A program made the position numbers and the translations under genes. The notes below the pieces were generated by a model. The model made no database searches and had not been told where the DNA came from. It was given only the letters and a program-made list of their open reading frames with translations. From assembly GCF_001624705.1 (NCBI RefSeq), contig NZ_JSEO01000015.1, positions 1 to 64,000 on the forward strand: a DNA stretch of 64,000 nucleotides, in the 5' to 3' direction. Position 1 is the first letter of the stretch. Every line of letters begins with the position of its first letter. The DNA comes from Marinomonas sp. SBI8L. GTDB taxonomy: Bacteria > Pseudomonadota > Gammaproteobacteria > Pseudomonadales > Marinomonadaceae. This document shows, one piece after another, positions 26,471 through 35,597 of the stretch.

Positions 26471-26890
26471 GACCTTGTTTGCAATTTTGTCTCGATTACA
26501 AGCATATAATGACTCCATAACAAAAATGGAAATATTTCTGATTATATTCTCAAGAGAATCATCAACAACTAAGTATCCAGTCTTCTTGACTTGTGCGTTA
26601 TGATCTTCAAAAACATCAAGAATCATGGTAATCGACAGCAAACAATCATCATTACCGCGATAATGTTTCGCTAAGTTCTCAATTCTCCGATTTAGTGATT
26701 GTTTTGCTTTATCATCATAAAGTCCATTCGTATGAGCTATTTGATTCCTTATTATATTCAAAAAGCTCCACATAAGCTCTAGGGACTTAATATCGAAAAA
26801 GATCTTACTTCTATCATACAGTTCTTTTTCAAATTGCTGATTAATATCAGCCTTCGAGATAATTCCTTTTAAGCATACTGAATCGCCCAC
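26453..26890 (-). CDS. HEPN-like cassette protein near the right end
   Basis: 145 residues, helical, with MWSFLNIIRNQIAHTNG; RNQIAH fits the R-x4-H HEPN active-site pattern. The start (MGDSVCLKGIISKAD) lacks an obvious upstream domain, and the protein may be the C-terminal part of a larger one cut by the transposon right end, which lies about 90 bp upstream. It is the outermost cargo gene on this side. Assignment rests on the short motif only. Confidence 0.4.
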   Translation of the reverse strand: MGDSVCLKGIISKADINQQFEKELYDRSKIFFDIKSLELMWSFLNIIRNQIAHTNGLYDDKAKQSLNRRIENLAKHYRGNDDCLLSITMILDVFEDHNAQVKKTGYLVVDDSLENIIRNISIFVMESLYACNRDKIANKVLKSDS

Positions 26891-26980
26891 ACTTTAACTA
26901 TATAAAACTCAATGATAGTTATCGTAACACTACATATTGAACTAGTATTAATATTGTAATTAAATTACCGAATATAGCTG

Positions 26981-27049
26981 ATGTCAGATTATGCTTGTCT
27001 AAGATGTCAGCTTATGATTGTTTTATGTCAACTTATGGTTGTTTCGACA
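26981..27049. repeat. Transposon right end with three packed TnsB-type sites
   Basis: Three 17-bp sites in one orientation: ATGTCAGATTATGCTTG at 26981-26997, ATGTCAGCTTATGATTG at 27004-27020 and ATGTCAACTTATGGTTG at 27025-27041, followed by the terminal TTTCGACA. The 21-23 bp spacing is tight, as in Tn7-type right ends. The terminal 25 bp mirror the left end with one mismatch. Confidence 0.88.
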
Positions 27050-27054
27050 CTACT
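27050..27054. repeat. Target site duplication CTACT, right copy
   Basis: Matches 2134-2138. Two of its bases belong to the TAG stop of lysR, so the insertion spared the reading frame. Confidence 0.9.
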
Positions 27055-27889
27055 AACCTAACCCACCAACAAACTCTTCCAACAAGTCTTTCAACTCATT
27101 ATGCATTCGATAAGCCGCATAGGCTTTCATGTGAATAATGGGCGCCTCGTCGACTTTGAATAGCCTCCCTACTTTTAAATGCTCTTGTACCAAGGTATCG
27201 GGTAAGTAGGCTGCGCCGCCGTTGGCGAGTATGAGTTTTAGGGCGATACGGCCGCTGTTGGCGCGAACATTAGCAAGCTGACGCTGTGGAAAGGCGAGCT
27301 CGTGCTGAGTATTAAAAGGCGCGCCCCACTCGACTCTCACATAGGCGGTACCGAGTGCCTCTTCTAATGTTTGTTTAGGCTGACTTGTGACTAAGCTCAT
27401 GGGGATGCTGGCGACTTCTTTGACGATTAGGCCCTTAATATTGGGTTGCTCGTAGACAAAGCCGATATCTACCAAGCCTTGGTCCAGTTTTTCGACGACT
27501 CGAAGCGGTGTACTCTCCTCTAGTCTTAAAATAAGGTCAGGCTGGGTTTGATAAAGTTGATTTACCTTGTCTTGTAAGAAGCTATCCCAAAGCCCGGGTA
27601 CACCTGCAATCACAAGACGCTTTTTCTCTGTTTCTCCAAGGGCAGTGTCTTCATAGGCTTGCTCCCAAGCATTGAGAATAAATCGTGCGTGGCGCTCCAT
27701 GCGCTCACCTGCCGGTGTTAAACAGACTTCATGGTGCTTACGCTCAAACAAGGCAACGCCTAACAGGTTTTCAAGCTGTTTGATTCTAGCGCTTGTGGTC
27801 GACGTGGAAATACAGAGCTTGTCTGACGCTTTAGCAAAGTTACGCGTGTGGGTCACTTCAATAAAGGTTTCTAATAATATGGTGTCCAA
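27053..27889 (-). CDS. LysR-family regulator; attachment-site gene of the transposon
   Basis: 278 residues with an N-terminal winged helix-turn-helix (LETFIEVTHTRNFAKASDKL, residues 6-60) and a C-terminal effector domain. It is divergent from the SulP transporter gene and probably regulates it. The transposon inserted immediately after the stop codon. The target copied by the homing spacer lies in the last codons (MKAYAAYRMHNE), about 50 bp from the transposon end, so the gene is intact. This resembles the use of conserved gene 3' ends (glmS, guaC, yciA, rsmJ) by other Tn7-like elements. Confidence 0.9.
   Translation of the reverse strand: MDTILLETFIEVTHTRNFAKASDKLCISTSTTSARIKQLENLLGVALFERKHHEVCLTPAGERMERHARFILNAWEQAYEDTALGETEKKRLVIAGVPGLWDSFLQDKVNQLYQTQPDLILRLEESTPLRVVEKLDQGLVDIGFVYEQPNIKGLIVKEVASIPMSLVTSQPKQTLEEALGTAYVRVEWGAPFNTQHELAFPQRQLANVRANSGRIALKLILANGGAAYLPDTLVQEHLKVGRLFKVDEAPIIHMKAYAAYRMHNELKDLLEEFVGGLG
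27099..27130 (-). other. Protospacer of the homing crRNA in lysR
   Basis: 28 of 32 bases match the array spacer at 9304-9335. The bases 5' of the protospacer on the matching strand are AC, not the CC typical of type I-F. Forty-nine bp (27050-27098) separate its PAM-distal end from the transposon right end, in line with the 48-50 bp known for I-F3 elements. Confidence 0.93.
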
Positions 27890-28012
27890 AAGTAGATCCT
27901 GTTTTTTTAGAGCTTAAGGCCAATATATATCGTTTTATCAAACCTTCAAAAGCTTTTATCATGCTCCCACTTTAAATTTTGTCCTTAATACCTTTAAAGG
28001 CGAGCCATTAGC

Positions 28013-29776
28013 ATGAGCCATAAAAACCAAAAACATCACGCCTTTATTAATCGCTATTTACCTTTTTTGATTTGGGGAAAAAACCTAAATAAACAGTCTT
28101 TAATAGCTGACTTCATGGCGGGTCTAACAGGTGCGGTTGTTGTACTCCCTCAAGGGATAGCTTACGCCTTGATTGCAGGTTTACCACCAGAGTACGGCCT
28201 TTACACGGCGATTATAACCCCTATTATCGCTGCTCTTTTTGGCTCGTCTTTTCATCTTATTTCTGGCCCTACGGCGGCGATTTCTATCGTAGTCTTTAGC
28301 GTGGCGAACAATATCGCTAACAATACGGCAATTGAGTCCAGTGAGTTTATCGGTATTGTCCTCACTCTTACTTTGCTTACTGGCATCATTCAGTATCTCT
28401 TTGGTTTGATGCGATTGGGCAGTTTAGTGAACTTTATCTCCCATACTGTGATAGTGGGCTTTACGACAGGCGCCGCATTACTGATTGCCACCAGCCAATT
28501 TAAGTATGTATTAGGGGTTGAACTTGCATCAGACAATCACTTTTTTGCTTCTTGGTGGCAACTTACCCAGCATCTACCTGAAACCAGTTTTTATACCTTA
28601 AGCATCGCCCTAGTCACACTCGTTAGCATCCAACTAATTAAACGCTTTAACCCTAAACTACCTGCTATGTTATTGGGCATGATAGTGGGTAGTTTGTTTA
28701 CGTGGTTGATTAACGGCAAAGATAATGGGGTGCCTTTGGTGGGCGAATTACCCAATATGATTCCTCAGATGAGTTTGCCCCCTCTATCGTTTGATTTGAT
28801 GACAAGTCTCCTACCAGGGGCCATGGCAGTAGCCATATTAGGTTTGGTCGAAGCTTTGGCCATTGCCCGTGCTATTGGTGTTCGCTCAGGCCAACGCATT
28901 GAAGGTGATAAAGAGTTTATGGGCCAAGGATTATCTAACATTGTCGGTAGTTTCTTCGCTTGTTATGCAGGTTCTGGCTCCTTTACTCGCTCTGGTGTCA
29001 ATTACGACTCAGGGGCAAAAACGCCCATGGCCGCAATTTTTGCAGCGCTTTTGCTCATACTTATTTTGTTAACAATTCCTCAAATTACTGAATTTTTGCC
29101 TTTACCTGTGATGGCAGCGGCCATTTTATTGATCGCTTTTAACTTGGTGGATATCACCAGTATTCGTCATATTCTCTCTGATAAAGAAGAAAGCGCCATC
29201 TTACTGGTGACCTTTATTTCTACTTTAACTATCGCTTTAGAGTTCGCCATTTATTTTGGTGTCATTCTCTCTTTGATTTTGTATTTACGCCGTACCAGTA
29301 AACCTAGAATCATAGAGCTTGCGCCTCTTTCGATTGAAGATAATCACAACTTTCGTAATGTTGAACGCTTCAACCTTAAGACCTGCCCTCAGATCAAAAC
29401 CATACGATTAGATGGCTCCATCTACTTTGCTTCTGTCGACCATATACAAGAAACAATAAGTGCCTTAAAGCCTGAGAAAGGGGGTCATACGCATTTTGTT
29501 CTAGTCTGCTCCGGGGTGAATTTTATCGATTTCGCGGGTAAGGAGATGTTAGTAAAAGAGATAGAACGTATTGAAAGTTTGGGAGGAAGATTAGTCTTTT
29601 GCGGCTTTAAAAACACCTTGATGGATGATCTTAACGCGTCTGGGTATTTGGATTTAATGACGAGAGAGAATATTTATTCGGATGCGAGCCAAGCTGTTTC
29701 CAGCCTTATGGCAGAGCTTGAACATAAAAGATGCGAGACGTGTACGAATCGCATCTTTTCGGTGTGCCCTAAATAG
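28013..29776 (+). CDS. SulP-family anion (sulfate/bicarbonate) transporter
   Basis: 587 residues. The N-terminal two thirds hold about ten to twelve membrane segments with the family signature near residues 40-65 (AGLTGAVVVLPQGIAYALIAGLPPEYGLY, here split by the window of the motif). A cytoplasmic STAS domain occupies about residues 440-560 (TIRLDGSIYFASVDHI). A short cysteine-rich tail (CETCTNRIFSVCPK) follows. It imports inorganic anions, probably sulfate or bicarbonate. Divergent from the lysR attachment gene; 123 bp lie between them. Confidence 0.88.
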   Translation: MSHKNQKHHAFINRYLPFLIWGKNLNKQSLIADFMAGLTGAVVVLPQGIAYALIAGLPPEYGLYTAIITPIIAALFGSSFHLISGPTAAISIVVFSVANNIANNTAIESSEFIGIVLTLTLLTGIIQYLFGLMRLGSLVNFISHTVIVGFTTGAALLIATSQFKYVLGVELASDNHFFASWWQLTQHLPETSFYTLSIALVTLVSIQLIKRFNPKLPAMLLGMIVGSLFTWLINGKDNGVPLVGELPNMIPQMSLPPLSFDLMTSLLPGAMAVAILGLVEALAIARAIGVRSGQRIEGDKEFMGQGLSNIVGSFFACYAGSGSFTRSGVNYDSGAKTPMAAIFAALLLILILLTIPQITEFLPLPVMAAAILLIAFNLVDITSIRHILSDKEESAILLVTFISTLTIALEFAIYFGVILSLILYLRRTSKPRIIELAPLSIEDNHNFRNVERFNLKTCPQIKTIRLDGSIYFASVDHIQETISALKPEKGGHTHFVLVCSGVNFIDFAGKEMLVKEIERIESLGGRLVFCGFKNTLMDDLNASGYLDLMTRENIYSDASQAVSSLMAELEHKRCETCTNRIFSVCPK

Positions 29777-29809
29777 TATGAAAGCCTTTATTAAAGGAGG
29801 GCTGAAAGC

Positions 29810-30943
29810 TTAACGGCCTCTGTTTTTAGGGGCTTTACCTGCACCGCCCTTACCTTGACCGCCTGGTTTGCCAGAACTTGGTTTGCGACCTGTAGGTGCT
29901 GGACGACCTTTATTAGCGCCGTTACCTTTTTGCGAACCGCCTCCTTTTTGAGAGCCACCTTTACCGCCCTCCCCAGAACGGGAGCGATTTAAAGGGGCTT
30001 TACCTCGGCCACCTTCATTCTTACCTCTGCCGCCTTCATTTTTACCTTCTCCTGGACGAGAACGGCCATCACTCTTACCCTTAGATACAGGTTTACCCGA
30101 TTGAGACTTTTCTTTGCGGCTTTCAGCAGCTTGGGCTTTGCTTTTACTAAAGCTCTTTGAGTTAGATCGGCCTTTACTCTTTGCTTTAGCTGGCACTTGT
30201 TTTTTCTTGCTTGTATCTTCTGAAGACGAATGCTCAATCATTTTTGAGAGTTCGGTCATTTCTTTTTCAGTTAGGTCACGCCAATCGCCAACAGGCAGCC
30301 CTTTTAAGCTGATGTTCATAATGCGAACACGTTCTAACTTGGTCACCTGATAACCACAGAATTCACACATACGGCGGATTTGGCGGTTTAAACCTTGTAC
30401 TAAGAAAATACGAAACACATTCGGTGCTTCTTGTACCACCTTACATTTTTTGGTTTTCGTACCTAACATAGGTACACCACTTGCCATGGTATTGATTGCG
30501 TCTTCTGTTAAGGGCTTATCAACGGTAACCACATATTCTTTCTCGTGATTATTACCAGCACGTAATATCTTATTTACCAGATCACCATTACTGGTCAAAA
30601 AGATAAGACCTTGTGAGTCTTTATCTAAACGGCCAATAGGAAAAATACGAGATGAGTGATTAACAAAATTCACCATATTATCTGGCTCTTCCATCTCAGT
30701 TGTCGAGACGATACCAACAGGCTTATTTAACGCGATAAAGACAAGATCTTCAGCTTCTGGCGGTTCAATTTTAGCGCCATTAACACGAACCACATCACCC
30801 GGATTTACTTGATCGCCCACTTCAGCTCGTTTTTTATTGATAAACACATTACCTTGTTCAATAAAACGGTCTGCCTCACGGCGCGAGCACATACCACTTT
30901 CACTGATGTATTTATTTAAACGAGTTGAGGTTTTGAAATCCAT
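29810..30943 (-). CDS. rluF: 23S rRNA pseudouridine synthase RluF-like with long basic tail
   Basis: 377 residues: an S4 RNA-binding domain (residues 5-65, [20 protein letters not shown]) and an RsuA/RluB-type synthase domain with catalytic Asp in [15 protein letters not shown] near residue 107. RluF makes the pseudouridine at position 2604 of 23S rRNA. The E. coli enzyme ends near 290 residues. Here a low-complexity Lys/Gly/Ser/Arg tail follows residue 250, with repeated GRGKNEGG units. The tail may bind RNA. It converges with sulP across a short gap. Confidence 0.85.
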   Translation of the reverse strand: MDFKTSTRLNKYISESGMCSRREADRFIEQGNVFINKKRAEVGDQVNPGDVVRVNGAKIEPPEAEDLVFIALNKPVGIVSTTEMEEPDNMVNFVNHSSRIFPIGRLDKDSQGLIFLTSNGDLVNKILRAGNNHEKEYVVTVDKPLTEDAINTMASGVPMLGTKTKKCKVVQEAPNVFRIFLVQGLNRQIRRMCEFCGYQVTKLERVRIMNISLKGLPVGDWRDLTEKEMTELSKMIEHSSSEDTSKKKQVPAKAKSKGRSNSKSFSKSKAQAAESRKEKSQSGKPVSKGKSDGRSRPGEGKNEGGRGKNEGGRGKAPLNRSRSGEGGKGGSQKGGGSQKGNGANKGRPAPTGRKPSSGKPGGQGKGGAGKAPKNRGR

Positions 30944-31116
30944 GTTGGTCCTATCAAAGTGTTGGAGAGTCGATAATTAATATTAGGCTGGCTTAAGTGT
31001 ACGGCTCATTCATGATAAATGGCCAGTAATGAGGCAGCTAAACTAATGGCGCACACTTTATAAGAATGGCGGTAAGGTTGCCAGCAACTCGCCCTGCTAA
31101 TGGCAAAATATCTTAA

Positions 31117-31908
31117 TTAATCTTGGTAGGCAGTATACAAAGCACTGGAATGCTCTTCTCTAATCAGCTTAATTTCATTCCAAATTTTTTGTGAAAGTGC
31201 TGGGTGTTCTGCAACAAATGATTTAGATAACATCAAATAATAAGGTTTAGAAACTAGTGGCGGGCTGAGTTTTTCGATGGCGTTGTAGTTTGCATTCTCT
31301 GTTTGAGTCGATAAAAAGCTATCTGCGGTAACCGTCTGCAAGGCAACCACCTTAATTCGCTTTGTACTTAGCATCAGCAAATTGCTTTTGGTGCTACTGG
31401 ATTGCTCAACCCTGATGCCCTTCTTTTGTAGATCTCCCACAATAGAATAACCTAATGGCGCACCGACTAATTCTGTTTTGAGATCTTGCCAATCTCCGCT
31501 CCAATTAATTGGTGACGACTTTAAGTGATAAAGCGAATAGGAAATACTGGTGATACGGCGGTCTGTATCGATAGGGCCAGTATGCTGAAAGTCTTTCGTT
31601 GGATACCAGCCAAAATCTAACCTTTCAGATTTGTAAGATGCATTAAAAATACCATCTACTCGATTAGATTTAAGCGAATACAAGGCACGCTTCCATGGCA
31701 TACGGATAAATTTAATCTCAAATTCTGGCATTCTTCTATCTAGAATTTGAAGCATTTCTATGGCGATACCAGGCTTGTTTGCAAGTACCTTGCTACCTTC
31801 ACCTAAATAATAGGGAGGTTGCTGCTTATCTTCGTAAGCAAGCGTAATAGTGAGAGCATGAAGGGATGATGTAAAAAATAAAATAAGAGAAAAGCACACA
31901 AAGCGCAT
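31117..31908 (-). CDS. Periplasmic solute-binding protein (SBP_bac_3-like)
   Basis: 263 residues with a signal peptide (RFVCFSLILFFTSSLHA, cleavage near residue 19) and the amino-acid-binding protein fold: PPYYLGEG near 31, a MPWKRALYSLKSNRVDGIF hinge region near 80. Proteins of this family bind small polar ligands, but this branch often occurs without ABC genes, and none is adjacent. Similar in layout to the protein at 60391. Ligand unknown. Confidence 0.7.
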   Translation of the reverse strand: MRFVCFSLILFFTSSLHALTITLAYEDKQQPPYYLGEGSKVLANKPGIAIEMLQILDRRMPEFEIKFIRMPWKRALYSLKSNRVDGIFNASYKSERLDFGWYPTKDFQHTGPIDTDRRITSISYSLYHLKSSPINWSGDWQDLKTELVGAPLGYSIVGDLQKKGIRVEQSSSTKSNLLMLSTKRIKVVALQTVTADSFLSTQTENANYNAIEKLSPPLVSKPYYLMLSKSFVAEHPALSQKIWNEIKLIREEHSSALYTAYQD

Positions 31909-32097
31909 TGTCAGGCTCCTAGTTTTGCGTAGGTTTAACTTCTGACCTGTAGCACTATCACGTTCTTAAATACTTCCAAGTAAAACAACAAAAACACATA
32001 ACCAAGTCGAATAATTAAAGGCTACTGATATTCTTTAGGTTTATCAATAGACAAACCTCAAATATGAAAATTAAAGCATATTCTTTAGTCTAATTAG

Positions 32098-32168
32098 CTA
32101 GGGAACCTACGATTAATACTTTCTCTGAAAAGACTGAGAAGAGATGACTTAATCGCAGGCTCCCTAGA
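32098..32168. repeat. Short member of the AGGGAACCT miniature inverted-repeat family
   Basis: About 70 bp from CTAGGGAACCTACGATTAA to TTAATCGCAGGCTCCCTAG. The ends match those of the elements at 54683 and 61379, and the interior TTCTCTGAAAAGACTGAGAA matches 54905-54922. The end supplies the stop codon of the diguanylate cyclase gene at 32164. Confidence 0.65.
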
Positions 32169-33870
32169 CAACAAACGCAGAAACCTGATTTCTCCCCTTT
32201 TCTTTAGCTATGTAAAGGGCATGATCAGCCTGTTTAAACAAAGCAACTTTATCAAGTTGTGAGCCTCTTAAAGTAGAGACACCGATACTAACCGTTACCT
32301 TAGGCACCACACTCGAATACAAATGCTCGATTGCCAAAGCTTCTACATTTGCTCGAACTTTTTCAGCCATAATTAGCGCACCATCGGCACCCGTTGCTGG
32401 CATGATGGCAACAAACTCTTCTCCACCATATCGAGCAACAAAATCTGTTGTACGAGTAAGTGATTTGGTAATGACTTGAGCGACCTCTTGCAACACGGTA
32501 TCGCCAAAATCATGCCCATAGTTATCGTTATAAAGTTTGAAACAATCAATATCTATCATGAGAAGCGATAAAGGCTCAGAGGTACGGCTAGCCATGGAAA
32601 TCTCTCGGATTAATGTGCGGCTATATAAGCGCCTGTTTGCAATCTTAGTCAGGGAATCAAGCTCACTTAGTACCTTTAATTTATGATTCGCCTGCTCTAG
32701 TTGCTCTGTTCTACTTCTGACTGTTTTTTCTAGACTTTTTTTATGTCGTTTTAACACTTCCCTTTCTTTTTCTTTAAACCAAAGAGGTAAGAAGGCAAGC
32801 CCTGTGGTGAGCAAGATAATAACGCCAAGTACTAGAATAAAAATGAGACGAGTGACTCGATAGGTTTTTAACGCTTCTTCTTCGTCTATTTCAGTTGTTA
32901 AACCTATACCTAGTTTTTCATTCCATAACCAAGCCCCAAATACAGGTACACCTCTGTAGTCTCGATAGGATTCGTAATAAGGTGCGCGATTACCATCTAG
33001 CGCCCTTTTCGCCATAAGAGTAAAAGGCCTTTCGTTCTTCGCTATGATGGTTTCTTCACCTTCTACTAAGTTAACTCCAGGGTCGGTAATGCGAATAGCC
33101 AACATGGCCATATTTTTTTCACCCAATAAACCCAGTAATTTTAAGTTTTGGGTAAAGCGACTTTTAGTAATGAGCAGACCTGTTTTATCAAATGCGTAGG
33201 TTTCACCTGTTCTACCTATACGGCCAAGCTCAGTAATTCTCGTAAAATGCACCATAGGGTTAAACCCAAGAATCAAAGCCGCAACAACAAACCCTTTTTC
33301 ATCAAAGATAGGCGCACCAACAAATACAATGGGTGCTGTTGTTAATTGTGCTCCGTTTTCAGAGGTAACTGATGTAACTGGATACTCTATCGGAGAGATA
33401 AACACATCCTCTCCTTTAAACAGGCGTTTTAAACTTTCGTTTCGCGTATCAAAAATAGTGCTTTTTTGACCTATATGAGATTCGTATTTGCTGGCACGTG
33501 TCGTGCCATTAAAGTCGACAATTAAGAAGGTTTGATCAGAATAATGCTGCATTTTAGTTTGCATTAGCATTTGCAATTCATGATTCGCTTTAGCAATGGT
33601 TTGTGGATTGTCATCAGACAATAACTGCTTACTTAATTCAGTAACTCGGGTGTCATTGGAGATATCAACAAGGTCTTGAAGGTGGTTCTCAGCCCATCTC
33701 TGTAAGGCCTCTTGGGTAATTTCTAAAACAGTGAAGAGTGATTGATGAATAGTTTGCTTAGCTTGTTTTTCGACATAAATAACCGCCATAAAGATAGCGA
33801 AGCTAATCAAAATAATAAAAACAAAAGGCAATATTAAAGAGGAAAAATTTGAACTCTTAATCACATTCAC
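32164..33870 (-). CDS. Membrane diguanylate cyclase with periplasmic Cache-type sensor
   Basis: 568 residues. A transmembrane segment at 12-32, a periplasmic dCache-like sensor to about residue 335 (FLIVDFNGTTRASKYESHIG), a second membrane segment near 340-365, a short coiled coil and a C-terminal GGDEF domain with the active-site variant RYGGEEF near 485. It makes cyclic di-GMP in response to an extracellular ligand. No RxxD inhibitory site stands out just before the motif. It follows the chemoreceptor gene on the same strand but is separated by a terminator. A miniature repeat overlaps its stop. Confidence 0.87.
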   Translation of the reverse strand: MNVIKSSNFSSLILPFVFIILISFAIFMAVIYVEKQAKQTIHQSLFTVLEITQEALQRWAENHLQDLVDISNDTRVTELSKQLLSDDNPQTIAKANHELQMLMQTKMQHYSDQTFLIVDFNGTTRASKYESHIGQKSTIFDTRNESLKRLFKGEDVFISPIEYPVTSVTSENGAQLTTAPIVFVGAPIFDEKGFVVAALILGFNPMVHFTRITELGRIGRTGETYAFDKTGLLITKSRFTQNLKLLGLLGEKNMAMLAIRITDPGVNLVEGEETIIAKNERPFTLMAKRALDGNRAPYYESYRDYRGVPVFGAWLWNEKLGIGLTTEIDEEEALKTYRVTRLIFILVLGVIILLTTGLAFLPLWFKEKEREVLKRHKKSLEKTVRSRTEQLEQANHKLKVLSELDSLTKIANRRLYSRTLIREISMASRTSEPLSLLMIDIDCFKLYNDNYGHDFGDTVLQEVAQVITKSLTRTTDFVARYGGEEFVAIMPATGADGALIMAEKVRANVEALAIEHLYSSVVPKVTVSIGVSTLRGSQLDKVALFKQADHALYIAKEKGRNQVSAFVV

Positions 33871-33884
33871 TTCACTCTATTAAC

Positions 33885-33915
33885 TAAAAAAAGAGCCGAT
33901 GTGTTAGATCGACTC
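33885..33915 (-). terminator. Terminator between chemoreceptor and diguanylate cyclase
   Basis: On the minus strand GAGTCGAT and ATCGGCTC form a stem followed by TTTTTTTAG, about 75 bp after the chemoreceptor stop. Confidence 0.7.
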
Positions 33916-33989
33916 TATATTAGATTAGTGAAATATATTGAAAAAGTGAATAAAACTCACAAATTAAAGCAGACTCTAGGGAACCTGCT

Positions 33990-35597
33990 TTAATCTAATT
34001 TGAATGAACTTACCCTTTCATCAAGGTTACGGGCCAAGTTCAGTAGTTTCTCACTGGTTTCCTTACTACTATGCGCATCGCTTAAAGAGCGGTCTGCATT
34101 ATCACGAATATTTTCGACACTGAGATTAATCTCTTCTGCTGTGATGTTCTGCTGCTCGGTGGATTCAGCAATCTGCACATTAAGGTTATTGATCTCCTTC
34201 ATCTGGGCAGAAATGTCTTTTAACGACATAGCCACTTCTTGAACTTGAAGTGCTCTTTGATCAGCCTCTTCACAAGATGCACTCATAGCTACAACCGTGT
34301 CTCTCGCTTCTTGCTGAAGCTTATCAATAGTACGCTTTATCTCATCGGTAGAGTCATGAGTGCGTGTTGCCAAGGTTCTCACCTCATCAGCCACTACGGC
34401 AAAACCTCGACCGGTTTCACCTGCACGGGCAGCTTCTATTGCTGCGTTTAAAGCAAGTAGATTTGTTTGTTCTGCAATACTGCTGATTACCTCAAGCACA
34501 TTACCCACTTCTAAGGTTTGATTTTGCAACTCTTCAACTTGATTCGCGGCACTACGTACATCGTTAGCTAATTGGTTAATACTTAATTCGGTTTGAGCGG
34601 CAATCGCCATACTGGTTTCTGCCATCTGATTACTGGCATCAGATTTTTCTGAAGCTTCATGAGATGTATGTTTAACCGCTGAAGAAGAGCTCTCAAATTT
34701 ACTGACAGCATCGGCTACCGACTCTGTACTCTGCTTTTGTAATTGGATAGATTTTTCTGTGGTATCAGATGCCGTATGAATTTGCTCTGCTGACTGGATA
34801 AGAATGTGGGAGGTTTCAGATACATTCGTAATATTGTTTTTAAAGCTCGACATCATGATATTGAAGTTATTCGCCAAACGGCCTAATTCGTCATTAGTAT
34901 TATCACGAATCGACAAACTCAAATCATTATTCTGAGCAACCAAGCGCATGGTTTTACCCAGCACCTTAAGACGTTTGATGAATAAACGTTTGAAGAGTAA
35001 ACCTAAGCCAACAAAAGCAACAAAGAAGATAGAGCTCAGCATTACTACACTGAAAATTGAGTTTTGATTGATGGCTTGATCCACTTCATCTAGAGAATAA
35101 CTCACTTTGACTGCACCTAGAATGTCCCCTGTTTTAGCTTGGTGGCAACCTAGGCAGTTTGTGCCCTTGTAATTATCACTGGCAACAATCGGATTGATAT
35201 AAGTGAGAACACGTTTATTGTCTTTGGTTTCGATAAAGAGGCTTTGTTTACCTTTCATTGCAGCAAGCTCTGCTGGAGTACTGGCCTTTTCATTTAGATT
35301 ACCTGGCCCATAAAGCTTACTTACTTGTTCGCCACGAAAGATTTGCGCGGCTTCTATGTTCTTTTGGCTACGCATTTTGTCCGTTAAAATTTCACGGTTC
35401 GACATGGTGCCAGTAATCATGAGGGTATTGATCGAATCAAAATAATTATCCGCCAATAGTTTAATATTTGTTTCAATCGTCTGCTCTGCAAGCTTTTGCT
35501 GCTGATTGGAACCATTAATAATACTGGCAATTAAAACAAGAATACCTGTTATAGCGAGAAGCAGATAAATTTTATGTTGAATCGAGAGTGAACGCAT
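33990..35597 (-). CDS. Methyl-accepting chemotaxis protein with periplasmic heme c motif
   Basis: 535 residues from the ATG at 35597, which follows GGAG at nine bases; the frame also reaches a TTG at 35612. A membrane segment near residues 10-28, a periplasmic sensor with CLGCH near 148-152 (a CxxCH heme c attachment motif), a second membrane segment near 183-205, a HAMP domain and the cytoplasmic signalling hairpin ([20 protein letters not shown]). The DUF3365/Tll0287-like sensors carry such a heme and are thought to sense redox state or gases. It signals to CheA/CheW, not encoded here. Confidence 0.85.
   Translation of the reverse strand: MRSLSIQHKIYLLLAITGILVLIASIINGSNQQQKLAEQTIETNIKLLADNYFDSINTLMITGTMSNREILTDKMRSQKNIEAAQIFRGEQVSKLYGPGNLNEKASTPAELAAMKGKQSLFIETKDNKRVLTYINPIVASDNYKGTNCLGCHQAKTGDILGAVKVSYSLDEVDQAINQNSIFSVVMLSSIFFVAFVGLGLLFKRLFIKRLKVLGKTMRLVAQNNDLSLSIRDNTNDELGRLANNFNIMMSSFKNNITNVSETSHILIQSAEQIHTASDTTEKSIQLQKQSTESVADAVSKFESSSSAVKHTSHEASEKSDASNQMAETSMAIAAQTELSINQLANDVRSAANQVEELQNQTLEVGNVLEVISSIAEQTNLLALNAAIEAARAGETGRGFAVVADEVRTLATRTHDSTDEIKRTIDKLQQEARDTVVAMSASCEEADQRALQVQEVAMSLKDISAQMKEINNLNVQIAESTEQQNITAEEINLSVENIRDNADRSLSDAHSSKETSEKLLNLARNLDERVSSFKLD

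Larger units (their letters stand above)
2139..27049. mobile_element. Tn7-like type I-F3 CRISPR-associated transposon
   Basis: The element is 24,911 bp long. Both ends begin TGTCGAAACAACCATAAG, and the first 25 bases match at 24 positions when the right end is reverse-complemented. A CTACT duplication flanks both ends. It encodes TnsA, TnsB, TnsC and TniQ plus a Cascade of the I-F type (Cas8/5, Cas7, Cas6) and a three-spacer array, and has no cas1 or cas2-3. In known relatives TniQ-Cascade with a crRNA selects the site, TnsC bridges, and TnsA/TnsB cut and join. The right end, at 27049, faces the target gene, as expected for the target-right-left orientation of this family. The tnsB gene has an in-frame stop, so present mobility is doubtful. 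Confidence 0.95.
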
